Shown: in pieces, positions 44,589 to 54,049 of the stretch
Numbering within the stretch: position 1 is the first letter of the stretch
How the letters are laid out: every line of letters starts with the position of its first letter
Translations under genes and position numbers: made by a program
DNA from: Corynebacterium mucifaciens
GTDB lineage: Bacteria; Actinomycetota; Actinomycetes; Mycobacteriales; Mycobacteriaceae
NCBI RefSeq assembly: GCF_012396315.1
Contig: NZ_JAAXPF010000001.1
Location: forward strand, 248,001 to 312,000
DNA length: 64,000 nt
Reading direction: 5' to 3'
Notes under the pieces: model-generated
The model's database searches: none
What the model was told of the DNA's origin: nothing
What the model saw: only the letters and a program-made list of their open reading frames with translations

Positions 44589-47500
44589 ATGCCTGAATAC
44601 CTTCTCCATGGCCTGTGGCTCGCAGAGTCCGGGCTGACGGTGTGGGTTGAGCGCGTGCAGGGGCACCGGATTGTGACCATGGATGACGTGCCGCCCGGCA
44701 CGTTCCCGCCGATCGTGCACTCGCTTATCGACGGCCAAAGGTTCCGCCACCGCCACACCATTGGCGTCCAAACCCCGAAGGGCCGCCAAGTCTGGTTGAA
44801 AGCGCCCGTGGTCAAGTTTGCGCCGGAGGAGGCGGTGCGCTTCCTAGGCAACCTGGCGCATTTGGACGGGGATTCACCGGCCGCCACGCCCGAGCAGCGC
44901 CAGGCCATTGCGCAAGACATGTACTGGCTGCTGCGCATGTACAACGGCCTCACGCAGTTTGTTCGCGCTGGGCGGGTGAGCATCCACGTGCCGTACAGGG
45001 ACGGGCAGTGGTACGCCCAGTGGCAGCTCGGCACCGGCGTGGAGGAGCGCAGCTGGCTCGCTGAGATGGTGGCGGCATCCCCGGGTGTGCTGACGGTGAA
45101 TAACCCCAACCTGAGCGAGGACTGCGCACAGACCTTTACCCACTGGATCGCTTCCGCGCGCTTGCAGGGTGCTGTGGCGGACTCGGCGACGCGGCCGTAC
45201 CCGTGGCACGACTTTGTCAAGTCCCTGTTGCACAGCCTGCCGCTGCGGCGCGGCGGGGCGAGTTTGGCGCGCCAGGTGGGGGATTGGAACGGCACCATCA
45301 CCGCGGTCAATCTACAGCTGGTGTTCATCGCGGAGTCCCCGGACCAGGCCGATGAGACGGGGGAGGACACGCAGTGGCCGGTGCGCGTGCAGGTGCGCTC
45401 GACGAGCGACGCCCCGCGCCCAGTGCGTTTGGCGGAGTTCGATTCGGCGACTGCCGATGCTTTGCGTGAGCAGCTCAACCGCGCGATTGCGGTGACCCCA
45501 CTGGTGGATCCCGCCGAGCGCGGGAGGTTCCGCTCCGCGGTCGACTACGGTGTGGACCACAACGCTGGTGATTGGGACCTGTACCTGCGCGGTGATGAAA
45601 TCGTCTCGTTTGTGCGCGAGGCGGCCCCGCTGTTGCGCGCCAAAGGATTCGTGGTGATGTTGCCGCGTGCGTGGGCGACGGCGGAGACAGCCTCCAAGCT
45701 CAACGTCAGCGAACACAAGGACCCGCACGACTCCTCCACGGTGACGATGATGGGCTTTGACACCCTGGTCAAGTACGACTGGCGGCTGTCCGTGGGTGGC
45801 GTCGAACTCACGGATGAGGAAATGGCGGAGCTGGTCAAGTCCAAATCCGGGCTGGTCAAGCTGCGCGGCGAGTGGGTGTTGGCGGATACGCGCGAGATTT
45901 CCAAGACGGCGAAGTACCTAGAGTCGCTGCACGACAGCTCGGTGGACAACGCCTTCCGTGAGGCGGAAGCCGCGATCAAGCGCGCACGGATTGCCCAGGC
46001 CGCGGGCTCCGACGATGCCGCGGAGCTCCAGCGCATCGCCCAGCAGGCGCAGGACGAATACGAACGGCTGAAAGCTGCGGAGGGCGAGGGTGTGGTGTCC
46101 GCGGCCGAGCTGCGCCAGCTCGCGCTCGAAGCAGGGGCGGACAGCCCGATTGAATTCACAGGCTCGCCGTGGTTCACCTCACTCGTCGGCGGCACGGACC
46201 GCCCGGCACCGGAACGAGTGGACATCCCGGACACGGTCGCCGCTGATCTACGCGAGTACCAACGCCGTGGTGTGGACTGGCTGTATTTCATGTCGCGCAA
46301 CAACCTCGGGGCGGTGCTTGCAGACGACATGGGGCTGGGCAAGACGCTGCAGCTGCTCTCCCTCCTAGCGGTGGAGGAAGCCGAGGGCACGAAGCGCGGC
46401 CCCACCCTCGTCGTCGCCCCGACGTCGGTGGTGGGCAACTGGGCGCGCGAGGCGGCCCGGTTCGTACCGAGCATGCGGGTGCGCGTCCACCACGGCACCG
46501 GCAGGCTCAAGGGAGACGAGCTGTTCGAGGCTGCGGAGAGTGCGGACATTGTCATCACCTCGTACGGCACCCTCGCACGCGACGCCAAGGATCTGGCGGC
46601 GGTGCAGTGGGACCACGTGGTGCTGGATGAGGCGCAGGCGATCAAGAACGCGGGCACCCAGTCGTCGAAAAGCGCGCGAGCGATCCCTGCCCGTCACCGC
46701 ATCGCGCTCACCGGCACACCGATCGAGAACAAGCTCTCGGAGCTGCGCAGCATCCTCGACTTTGTCAACCCCGGCATGCTCGGCTCGCAGAGTTTCTTCC
46801 GCAACCACTTCGCCAAAGCCATCGAGTCGCGCCGGGACGAGGCGCTTGCCGACGAAATGGGGCAGCGGCTGCAACGCCTGACCGCGCCCTTCATTTTGCG
46901 CAGGTTGAAGACGGACACGGCGATCATCTCGGACCTGCCGGAAAAGGCCGAGCACGTCATTGCGGTGGACATGACCCCGGAACAGGCCGCGCTGTACAAG
47001 GCGCTGGTCGACGGCATGCAGGCGGAGCTGGAGCAGCGCAAGGGCATCGCGCGGAAGGGATTGGTCCTGGCAACGATCACCCGCATCAAACAAATCTGCA
47101 ACCACCCGGCGCACTTTTTGGGAGATGGGTCTCCGGTAACCAGCAAGGGCCGCCACCGCTCCGGCAAGGTGGAAAAGCTCATGGAGCTGCTGGAAGAGGC
47201 CGCCGAATCCGACCAGCGCGTGCTCATCTTCACGCAGTACAAGGCGTTCGGCGACATTTTGCAGCCGTACCTGACCGACCGCCTCGGCGAGGAGGTGCCG
47301 TTCCTGCACGGAGGCGTGGGCAAATCGGCGCGCGACGCGATGGTCGAGCGTTTCCAGCAGCCGGACGGCCCCCGCGCAATGATCCTCAGCCTGAAGGCGG
47401 GAGGCACTGGGCTGAACCTCACTGCCGCCTCGATGGTCATCCACTTAGACCGCTGGTGGAACCCGGCGGTGGAAAACCAGGCCACGGACCGCGCGTTTCG

Positions 47501-47690
47501 CATTGGCCAGGAAAAGAACGTCACGGTCTACAAAATCATCACCCGCGGCACCATGGAAGAGTCGATCCAGGACATCCTGGACGGGAAGACACAGCTCGCG
47601 GGCGCGGTTGTGGGGCAAGGCGAGGGCTGGATCACCGAACTGGGCACCGACGAACTCGCGCAACTGATCAGCTACAGGGGGCAGCAATGA
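44589..47690 (+). CDS. SNF2-family helicase (HelZ type)
   Basis: A 1033-residue protein. An N-terminal DUF3670-like region of about 560 residues is followed by a SNF2 ATPase/helicase: motif I MGLGKTLQ near 605, VVAPTSVVGNW, DEAQAIKN (motif II), ALTGTPIENKLSELRSI (III), and the C-terminal lobe with FTQYKAF, SLKAGGTGLNLTAA and HLDRWWNPAVENQATDRAFRIGQ. Such enzymes translocate on double-stranded DNA and remodel bound proteins. The stop overlaps the start of the SWIM-protein gene (ATGA), a pair conserved in actinobacteria (Rv2101-like helicases). Downstream lie nuclease and SMC genes, suggesting DNA repair or defence. Confidence 0.87.
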   Translation: MPEYLLHGLWLAESGLTVWVERVQGHRIVTMDDVPPGTFPPIVHSLIDGQRFRHRHTIGVQTPKGRQVWLKAPVVKFAPEEAVRFLGNLAHLDGDSPAATPEQRQAIAQDMYWLLRMYNGLTQFVRAGRVSIHVPYRDGQWYAQWQLGTGVEERSWLAEMVAASPGVLTVNNPNLSEDCAQTFTHWIASARLQGAVADSATRPYPWHDFVKSLLHSLPLRRGGASLARQVGDWNGTITAVNLQLVFIAESPDQADETGEDTQWPVRVQVRSTSDAPRPVRLAEFDSATADALREQLNRAIAVTPLVDPAERGRFRSAVDYGVDHNAGDWDLYLRGDEIVSFVREAAPLLRAKGFVVMLPRAWATAETASKLNVSEHKDPHDSSTVTMMGFDTLVKYDWRLSVGGVELTDEEMAELVKSKSGLVKLRGEWVLADTREISKTAKYLESLHDSSVDNAFREAEAAIKRARIAQAAGSDDAAELQRIAQQAQDEYERLKAAEGEGVVSAAELRQLALEAGADSPIEFTGSPWFTSLVGGTDRPAPERVDIPDTVAADLREYQRRGVDWLYFMSRNNLGAVLADDMGLGKTLQLLSLLAVEEAEGTKRGPTLVVAPTSVVGNWAREAARFVPSMRVRVHHGTGRLKGDELFEAAESADIVITSYGTLARDAKDLAAVQWDHVVLDEAQAIKNAGTQSSKSARAIPARHRIALTGTPIENKLSELRSILDFVNPGMLGSQSFFRNHFAKAIESRRDEALADEMGQRLQRLTAPFILRRLKTDTAIISDLPEKAEHVIAVDMTPEQAALYKALVDGMQAELEQRKGIARKGLVLATITRIKQICNHPAHFLGDGSPVTSKGRHRSGKVEKLMELLEEAAESDQRVLIFTQYKAFGDILQPYLTDRLGEEVPFLHGGVGKSARDAMVERFQQPDGPRAMILSLKAGGTGLNLTAASMVIHLDRWWNPAVENQATDRAFRIGQEKNVTVYKIITRGTMEESIQDILDGKTQLAGAVVGQGEGWITELGTDELAQLISYRGQQ

Positions 47691-48499
47691 GCAAGCGGCC
47701 GCACGACGACAACGTCATCTACGCCAACTTCGGCGCCCGCAAACGTGTCTCCAGCGCAGCGGAGACAGGCGTTTCTACTGCCAGCACGTTTCAGCCGCGG
47801 TCGCTGTCGCCGGCGGCGATGCGCATCTACAACGCAGCAGTGCGTCAAACAGACGTCGGCCGCGCAAAGCGGGGGTCGGAATACGCCGCCCGCGGGCACG
47901 TCGTTGAGCTGCGTGCAGTGACGCAGGGGGTGCGCGCGGAGGTTGTGGGCAGCCAGAACGATCCCTTCCGCGTGGCCATGTACCTGCCGCAGCGCTCCAG
48001 CGAGGACATCCGCAGGGCGATTAGCGCCCTTGTCCGCGCGCCCGGCTCCATCGCCGCGGCGAAGTCGGGGACGTTCGACGAGGACGTCCTGGACGTGTTG
48101 CTGTGCGACGCACCGCAGGAGGTCACGTTTTCCTGCGATTGCCCCGACGGAGCAGACGTGTGCAAACACGGCGTGGCCGTCGCGCAGCGCGCGGCCGAGA
48201 TGATCGACCACAACCCGGCCGTCATCTTCACCATGCGGGGGCTCACGCTCGACGAGCTGGAAAACCGCAAGCGCAACCAGGCGGACGATCTCGCACGGGA
48301 GAACGCGGAACCCGGATCCAAATACTTCTGGTCCGGCAGGGACATGCCGGAGCTGCCGCGGCCCAAGGTGGCGCCGATGATCGAGGACTCGGACATCGAC
48401 CTGCTCCACCGCGCGATGCAGACCGTGTCCTTCACCAACATCGACCAGTTGCGCGCAGTGGCAGACATCGAGGATCTTTACGACGAGCTAACGCGCTAG
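47687..48499 (+). CDS. SWIM zinc-finger protein
   Basis: A 270-residue protein whose centre carries a SWIM zinc finger, C-x-C-x(n)-C-x-H, seen as CDCPDGADVCKH near residues 146-157. Before it lies a stretch resembling the N-terminal part of SWIM proteins paired with SNF2 helicases (GSEYAARGHVVELRAVTQGVRAEVVGS). The finger probably binds DNA or the helicase. It is translationally coupled to the helicase and precedes the nuclease by 57 bases. Confidence 0.84.
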   Translation: MSKRPHDDNVIYANFGARKRVSSAAETGVSTASTFQPRSLSPAAMRIYNAAVRQTDVGRAKRGSEYAARGHVVELRAVTQGVRAEVVGSQNDPFRVAMYLPQRSSEDIRRAISALVRAPGSIAAAKSGTFDEDVLDVLLCDAPQEVTFSCDCPDGADVCKHGVAVAQRAAEMIDHNPAVIFTMRGLTLDELENRKRNQADDLARENAEPGSKYFWSGRDMPELPRPKVAPMIEDSDIDLLHRAMQTVSFTNIDQLRAVADIEDLYDELTR

Positions 48500-48512
48500 A
48501 ACGCATGTTCGA
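48497..48512 (+). promoter_or_regulatory. Candidate LexA (SOS) box
   Basis: TAGAACGCATGTTCGA matches the corynebacterial LexA consensus TCGAA(A/C)ANNTGTTCGA at all but two specified positions and keeps the dyad GAAC-N4-GTTC. It overlaps the stop codon of the SWIM gene and lies 44 bases before the phosphoesterase ATG (48557), a usual place for an operator. Binding is not shown. Confidence 0.5.
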
Positions 48513-48556
48513 ACGTCTGGCGTGCCGTGTCGACAGGCGTGGTAGGTGTAATAGGC

Positions 48557-49729
48557 ATGAGGCAGACCACCTTCATCCACACCTCCGACCTGCAGCTGGG
48601 CATGCGGCGGAAATTTCTCTCGCCCGAAGCGCAGTCTCGTTTCGACGACGCCCGCTTGCGTGCAGTTGCCCGTCTCGGCGAGATCGCCGAGGAGCGTAGC
48701 GCAGACTTCATTGTCGTGGCCGGGGATGTCTTCGAGCACAACTCGCTCGAGCCCGTCACGCGCGGCCGAGCCATGGAAGCGCTGCGCAAACTACCCGTGC
48801 CGGTGTACTTGCTGCCCGGCAACCACGACCCGCTGGTCGCAGACAGCATCTTCCACCGCACCGAGGGGATCGAGGGCGTGACCGTGCTGTCGGATTCAGC
48901 CCCCGTGGAGGTGCGCGAAGGCGTTGAGGTCATCGGCGCGCCGTTGTTGACCAAGCACGCCTCGGAGGACCTGTGCGCGAAGGCCGTTCGGGACCTAGCA
49001 CCGACAGACGCGATCCGCGTGCTCGTCGGGCACGGCCAGGCGGATGGTTTCGGTGCGGAGGAGACGCAAGCGTTAATCGATGTCGCGAATCTCGACGCCG
49101 CGATCGCGCGCGGTGTCATCGATTACGTCGCGTTAGGGGACACGCACTCGACGTCCGCGCTGACCCCGTCGCAGCGAATTTGGTTCTCCGGCTCGCCGGA
49201 GACGACGGACTATTTCGACCGCACCCCGGGAGTGGCCGGTGGTGAGGTGGATTCCGGCAACGTGCTCGTCGTCACCGTGGAAAAGGACGGGACCGAATCG
49301 AATGTAGAGGTGGAGAAAGTGCCGGTGGGCACGTGGACGTTCGAAGCCCGTTTCTGGGAGGTGGCAGATTCGGACGACGTCGCCGGCGTGATCCGGGATC
49401 TCAAGGCTTACCCGGAGAAGGACCGCACCGTGATCAAGTACGCGCTGTCGGGCACGCTCGGCTTGGAGGACACGCGCACGCTCGAGCGCGAGCTGGCGGA
49501 TCTCGAGCCGATTTTCGCGGCGCTATATCCTCGCGAGCGGTTGATGAGCTTGCACTTGGAGCCCAGCGACGAGGAGATGCAGAATCTGCCCCTGACCGGG
49601 TACGCGCACGATGCGATGCGTGAGCTCGTCGGCCAAGCGGCAGGGGGAAGCCCCGCGGATGAGACGCAGCGGGCGACAGCGCGTGATGCCGTCAACCTCC
49701 TATTCCGGCTCACCAAGGAGGTGGATTAA
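48557..49729 (+). CDS. Mre11/SbcD-like metallophosphoesterase
   Basis: A 390-residue calcineurin-like phosphoesterase of the SbcD/Mre11/YhaO kind. Motifs: HTSDLQLGM at 8-16, VVAGDVFEHN, LPGNHDPL, VGHGQADGF, and YVALGDTHS. The first motif has Gln where Mre11 has the metal-binding His (D-x-H), a substitution that also occurs in this actinobacterial subgroup. Together with the SMC-like protein 3 bases later it should form an ATP-dependent nuclease working on DNA ends or hairpins. A candidate LexA box lies upstream. Confidence 0.83.
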   Translation: MRQTTFIHTSDLQLGMRRKFLSPEAQSRFDDARLRAVARLGEIAEERSADFIVVAGDVFEHNSLEPVTRGRAMEALRKLPVPVYLLPGNHDPLVADSIFHRTEGIEGVTVLSDSAPVEVREGVEVIGAPLLTKHASEDLCAKAVRDLAPTDAIRVLVGHGQADGFGAEETQALIDVANLDAAIARGVIDYVALGDTHSTSALTPSQRIWFSGSPETTDYFDRTPGVAGGEVDSGNVLVVTVEKDGTESNVEVEKVPVGTWTFEARFWEVADSDDVAGVIRDLKAYPEKDRTVIKYALSGTLGLEDTRTLERELADLEPIFAALYPRERLMSLHLEPSDEEMQNLPLTGYAHDAMRELVGQAAGGSPADETQRATARDAVNLLFRLTKEVD

Positions 49730-49732
49730 CTC

Positions 49733-52381
49733 ATGCGCATCCACGACCTGGTCATCGATAACTTCCGTGCCATCGAGCACCTCGAACTGCACGACCTGCC
49801 GGACACCGGTGTCATTGTCATCCACGGCGACAACGAGGCCGGAAAGTCCACAATTCTCGATGCCATTGACACCGTGCTGAGAGAACGCCACTCCGCCGGC
49901 GGGAAGAAGATCAAGGTGTTTGCACCCGTGGGCCGCGATGCGTCGCCGGAGGTCACCTTGACCGCCACAGTGGGGGAGACCACCTTCACCATCCGCAAGC
50001 GCTGGTTGAAAGGCAAGCTGGCTGAGCTGCAGATCCACTCGCCGGTGCACAAAAACTTCACCGGGCGCCAGGCCGACGACGAGCTCGCGCGCCTCATCGC
50101 CGAGCAAATGGACGCAAACTTGGCGTCCACGCTATTCCTGCGCCAGGGCGAGCTTGAACCGGGCATCGCGGCAGCCGGTATCCCCTCGATTTCGCAGGCG
50201 CTCGAGGCGGAATCGGGCGGGGACCACTCCGGCGAGGAAGACACCGCGCTCATGCAGGCGATCGAGGCGGAGTATTCGCGCTACTGGACGGCCTCCTCCC
50301 CACCAAAACCCAAAGCTTCTGTCACCGCTAAAGCCGATGCCGTGGATGCGGCGCGAGCAGCGCTACGCACGGCCCAAACAGAGGTGGACAACCTTTCGGC
50401 GTTCGTCGATGAGGTCGCGCGCCGCGAGGCCGAGATACGAGCAGCCGACGCCGAATTGCCCGAGGCCACCGAGGAGCTCACCCAGCGCGAGGCGGAGTAC
50501 GACCAGGCCAGCAAGCTGCGGGAAAAAACGCAGACCGCAGCAGACGGCCTGGCCCGCCGCTCCGCCGCCCGCAAACGCGCCGAGCGTGACCTCAACGAGC
50601 GTGCCGCCCTTGCCGCCCGCGTCGCCGCCCTGCAAGGCCAAGAACAGGAACTGCGCGAGCAACTCGCCCCGGCACAGCAGGCCCGCGACGCGGAATCGGA
50701 GAAGATCGCAGAGCTGACCGAGGCGTTGCATTCCGCAAAGGCTCGCGTGAGCACCGCCCGCGCCGCGCTGCGCCAGGCCGAACACGCCCGCGACAGCGCC
50801 CGCGCTTCTCGACGCCTCACGGAAGTCACCGACCAGCTCCACCGCATCCGTGAAGCCTCGGAGGCTTACGCGACCCTGTTGCAATCCGTCCCGAGCCCCG
50901 AGGTCACGGACGCGGATGTCCGCGCGCTGGAAGAGGCCGACAGTGACCTCACGTTGCAACGCCGGCTGCGCGACGCGGCCTCCGCCAAGTTGGAAATCAC
51001 CGCAGACGGCGCGACTATCCAGGTCGACGGGGAGCCGCTGGCAGTCGACGGCACGGAAACGGTCGCAGTCTTTGAGGGCACACAGCTGACTCTGGGCGAA
51101 TTCGGCGTGGTATTCCGCGCTGCGCAGGGCGCGAGAGATTCCGGCCGCGCCGTCGAGGATGCCGAAGACTCCCTTGCCCGCGCACTGGAAAAGACCGGCT
51201 GCGACACCCTCGAGCAAGCCCGTGCTGCCCGCGATGCGTGCAAAGCGCACGAGGCGGAGCTCAAAGCAGCTCGTCAGCGCCGCGACGACGCGCTCGCCGG
51301 GACCGGAGCGGACGAACTCGAAGCTGAACGGGACCGCCTCACCGCTCAGGTGGAAGAACTCGCGGCCAGCCTTGACGGCGACGTCGCGGCCCAGGACGAG
51401 CAGGACGCAGAGCTTGCCGTCAAACAGGCACAGCTGGCGTTAGAGGAGGCAGAACGAGACGTCGATGCCGCGGATGCTGCACTAAAGCCCTACGCCGACA
51501 AAACGGCAGCAAGCGAGCTGACGGTGCTGCAAACCAAGCTCGAGGCCAAAGAGTCGGAGGCATCTCACGCCGCCACCGAGCTGGAGAAGGCCGAGCAGAC
51601 TGCATCCACGGAAACGCTTACCCGATCCGTGGAGGCCGCACTCGAGGAAGAACGTGAGGCTAAGCAAGAGCACGCAACGCTTGCGGCGGAACTTGCCGAC
51701 GCCGATCCAGAATTGGCGCAGCAGATGCTCGACGGCGCGAAGACCCGTCTGCGCAACCTGGAGAAGCGAAAGGCCGAGGCGCACAACCGCGTCACCGAGC
51801 TGACCGGGCGCATTGAGATCGCGGCCGGAGCCGCGGAAAAGGCCGACCGTGCAGCCGCGGAGCTCGACGCCGCAGAAACCGAGCTTGCACGCACTACCCG
51901 CCGGGCGGAGGCCGCGCGACTGCTGCGGGACACCATGCACGCACACCGCGACGCGGCGCGCGCCCGGTACTCGGCGCCGTTCAACGACGCCATCCGGGCA
52001 CGAGCGCGGGTGCTGTTCGGGCCGAGCGTCGACTTCAACCTGGCCGACGACCTCACGGTCAGCGAACGCACTGTCGACGGGGTGAGCGTGCCGCTGGAGC
52101 AGCTTTCCGGCGGCACCAAGGAGCAGCTGGCGATCCTCACGCGCTTCGCCATCGCGGACGTTGTCACGGCAAGCGGCGCGACGGCGCCGGTGCCGGTCGT
52201 GGTGGACGACGCCTTAGGTGCCACCGACCCAGAGCGCCTCGCTCGCATGAACTCGCTGTTCACCCAGGTGGGCAAATCGGCACAGGTTATCGTCCTGACG
52301 TGCTTTCCTCAGCGCTTTGACCGCGTCGCCGCTGCCCGCATGCTGTCCATGGATGAACTGAAATCCTCCGCCGTGGACTAA
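49733..52381 (+). CDS. SMC/Rad50/SbcC-like ATPase
   Basis: An 882-residue ATPase with split ABC head: Walker A GDNEAGKSTILDAID at about residues 27-41, signature QLSGGTKEQLAILTRF and Walker B VPVVVDDALGATDPERL near the C-terminus. Long coiled-coil arms rich in Ala, Glu and Arg lie between, with a globular insert near 395-470. No C-x-x-C zinc hook is present at the apex, unlike Rad50/SbcC. It starts 3 bases after the phosphoesterase stop. It probably forms the ATPase half of an Mre11-Rad50-like complex, with a different dimer contact. Confidence 0.85.
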   Translation: MRIHDLVIDNFRAIEHLELHDLPDTGVIVIHGDNEAGKSTILDAIDTVLRERHSAGGKKIKVFAPVGRDASPEVTLTATVGETTFTIRKRWLKGKLAELQIHSPVHKNFTGRQADDELARLIAEQMDANLASTLFLRQGELEPGIAAAGIPSISQALEAESGGDHSGEEDTALMQAIEAEYSRYWTASSPPKPKASVTAKADAVDAARAALRTAQTEVDNLSAFVDEVARREAEIRAADAELPEATEELTQREAEYDQASKLREKTQTAADGLARRSAARKRAERDLNERAALAARVAALQGQEQELREQLAPAQQARDAESEKIAELTEALHSAKARVSTARAALRQAEHARDSARASRRLTEVTDQLHRIREASEAYATLLQSVPSPEVTDADVRALEEADSDLTLQRRLRDAASAKLEITADGATIQVDGEPLAVDGTETVAVFEGTQLTLGEFGVVFRAAQGARDSGRAVEDAEDSLARALEKTGCDTLEQARAARDACKAHEAELKAARQRRDDALAGTGADELEAERDRLTAQVEELAASLDGDVAAQDEQDAELAVKQAQLALEEAERDVDAADAALKPYADKTAASELTVLQTKLEAKESEASHAATELEKAEQTASTETLTRSVEAALEEEREAKQEHATLAAELADADPELAQQMLDGAKTRLRNLEKRKAEAHNRVTELTGRIEIAAGAAEKADRAAAELDAAETELARTTRRAEAARLLRDTMHAHRDAARARYSAPFNDAIRARARVLFGPSVDFNLADDLTVSERTVDGVSVPLEQLSGGTKEQLAILTRFAIADVVTASGATAPVPVVVDDALGATDPERLARMNSLFTQVGKSAQVIVLTCFPQRFDRVAAARMLSMDELKSSAVD

Positions 52382-52392
52382 CATCACCGCGT

Positions 52393-52857
52393 ATGACTAC
52401 ACAACCGCACTGGCTTGAGGAGGACGAGCAGGATCTTTGGCGGTTGATGATCGCCGGGTTCACCGCAGTATCCCGGACGATCGACGAGCGGCTGCAGGCC
52501 GGCAGCGAGATCTCCTCATCTGAGTATGCGGTTTTAGTGGTGCTGTCGGAGGCGGATGAGCGCACCCTTCGGTTGCGTGATCTGTGCGCCGAACTTGGCT
52601 GGGACCGCTCGCGGGCGTCGCACCAAGTCACCCGGATGGCCAAACGAGGCCTGGTCACCAAATGCAAGTGCCCGGGAGACGCCCGCGGAGTCTTGGTGAC
52701 GCTGACGGACGAGGGCCTGTCGCGACTGCGCGACGCCGTGCCCGACCACGTGGAAACGGTCCGACGCCTCATCTTCGACCACCTCGACGACGACCGCGCC
52801 GCAACGCTGCGTGAATTCCTCACCGATGTGATCGCGGCGGACGACCTGCCGTCCTAG
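52393..52857 (+). CDS. MarR-family transcriptional regulator
   Basis: A 154-residue winged-helix regulator. Seen: SSSEYAVLVVLSEADERTLRLRDLCAELGWDRSRASHQVTRMAKRGLVTK (helix-turn-helix about 45-95), then the wing CPGDARGVLVTLTDEG and a C-terminal dimerisation helix. It has Cys in KCKCPGD, which could sense oxidation, though this is only inferred. TAACAT overlaps the end of the SMC gene 9 bases upstream of the ATG and could be its own -10. The target is unknown; the PspC-like gene follows about 80 bases later. Confidence 0.87.
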   Translation: MTTQPHWLEEDEQDLWRLMIAGFTAVSRTIDERLQAGSEISSSEYAVLVVLSEADERTLRLRDLCAELGWDRSRASHQVTRMAKRGLVTKCKCPGDARGVLVTLTDEGLSRLRDAVPDHVETVRRLIFDHLDDDRAATLREFLTDVIAADDLPS

Positions 52858-52939
52858 GGCTCACCCTTGCAGCAGGGGACGGGCAGGGGTTTGATGGGCT
52901 GCAGGTAACCAAGCGCCGTCTACAGAGAAGAGGATTCCC

Positions 52940-53170
52940 GTGTCCAACCCGTACAACCCCCAGAACATCACCCCGGATAACTCCCCGAGGCGGCTGGAGC
53001 GCTCCATGTCCGATAAGTACATCGCCGGCGTGTGCGGGGGCGTGGCCAAGTACCTCGGCGTGGATGCAACGGTGGTCCGCGTGATCTTCGTGCTGTTGGC
53101 GCTTGCGGGGATCTTCCCGGGCTTGCTCGCCTACATCATTGGCTGGATCATCATGCCCGCCGAGTACTAG
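52940..53170 (+). CDS. PspC-domain membrane protein
   Basis: A 76-residue protein, start GTG at 52940 after GAGAAGAGGA. PspC domain seen at RSMSDKYIAGVCGGVAKYLGVDATVVRVIFVLLALAGIFPGLLAYIIGWIIMP: a short basic lead, an amphipathic helix and one or two membrane helices. PspC proteins link to envelope stress responses in many bacteria. Its stop overlaps the 3' end of the convergent deacetylase gene. Confidence 0.85.
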   Translation: MSNPYNPQNITPDNSPRRLERSMSDKYIAGVCGGVAKYLGVDATVVRVIFVLLALAGIFPGLLAYIIGWIIMPAEY

Positions 53171-54003
53171 GGCGCAGTGCCGTCCACAAACGTGAACCGG
53201 ATGTTGCTGCCGCGTAGCTGTTCGAGCGCGCGGTGCACACCCTCGGCCGTACCCGAGCCCGGGTGGTTCATGTGGGCAAGGACAATCGCGCCGTCCGGGG
53301 CGCTGACAATGTTCCCGGCGACCTGCTCGGGCGTTGCTGTCGCGCCGAAGTCGCCGTTGACGGTGTAGCCCGCAATGATCACCCCGCGGTCGCGCGCGAT
53401 GTCTACAGCGACGTCATCGTAGTGGGCGGTGCCGGCCCGGAACCAGTTCGACTCGACCCCGTAGCGGGAGAGTAGCTCGCGGTTGTCGTCGATCTCCGCC
53501 ATCGCCTCCGCCGGGCTCTGGGTGCCGGGGATGCCGTACGCGGTCGCGCCGTTGACCGTAAGCGGCAGATGGCGTGTGCCGTGGTTTTCCAGCCGGAACA
53601 GCGGATCCGCGGCCAGACGCGCGGTGGTCTCCGGGTTCGCGTCCACCCACGTCGAGCTGACAAAGAGCGTTGCGGGCACCGCGTGTTCGTGCAGCGTATC
53701 GACGAGCCGCTGGTCCACCGCCGAACCGTGGGGGCCTCCGCACGCGTCGAACGTGAGCGCAATCGTGCGTGCGCCCGCGGCTGCAGGCACGGTCTCTGCG
53801 ATGCCTGGCATCGAGGTGCCAAAGTTCACCGGCACCCGGCCGGCGTAGCGCTCGGGGCGGGCCGTCGCTGTCACCGTTTCGAGCGCGGTAGAGGTGGTTG
53901 TTGCCGTCTGGGTCACGACCTCATGGTGCGGTTTCGCACACCCCGCGAGCGCAAAAATGCCCGCCACTTTCGTGGCGGACAAGAACGTTCTCCTGCTCAG
54001 CAC
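53167..54003 (-). CDS. Tat-exported lipoprotein with polysaccharide-deacetylase fold
   Basis: A 278-residue protein with a twin-arginine signal SRRTFLSATK followed by lipobox LAGC (Cys about residue 22): a Tat-dependent lipoprotein. A Thr-rich linker is followed by a NodB-type domain: motif 1 TFDACGG (Ala replaces the second Asp of TFDD), motif 2 ENHGTRHLPL with the two metal His, motif 3 WFRAG, motif 5 IVLAHMNH. The missing motif-1 Asp is a known variant, so metal binding may be altered. A role in cell-wall glycan deacetylation is inferred. GTG start at 54003. Confidence 0.82.
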   Translation of the reverse strand: MLSRRTFLSATKVAGIFALAGCAKPHHEVVTQTATTTSTALETVTATARPERYAGRVPVNFGTSMPGIAETVPAAAGARTIALTFDACGGPHGSAVDQRLVDTLHEHAVPATLFVSSTWVDANPETTARLAADPLFRLENHGTRHLPLTVNGATAYGIPGTQSPAEAMAEIDDNRELLSRYGVESNWFRAGTAHYDDVAVDIARDRGVIIAGYTVNGDFGATATPEQVAGNIVSAPDGAIVLAHMNHPGSGTAEGVHRALEQLRGSNIRFTFVDGTAP

Positions 54004-54049
54004 AGCAGTTCAGTGTACTGGGCTAGGCGGCGAAGCGCTCGTGGATAAG

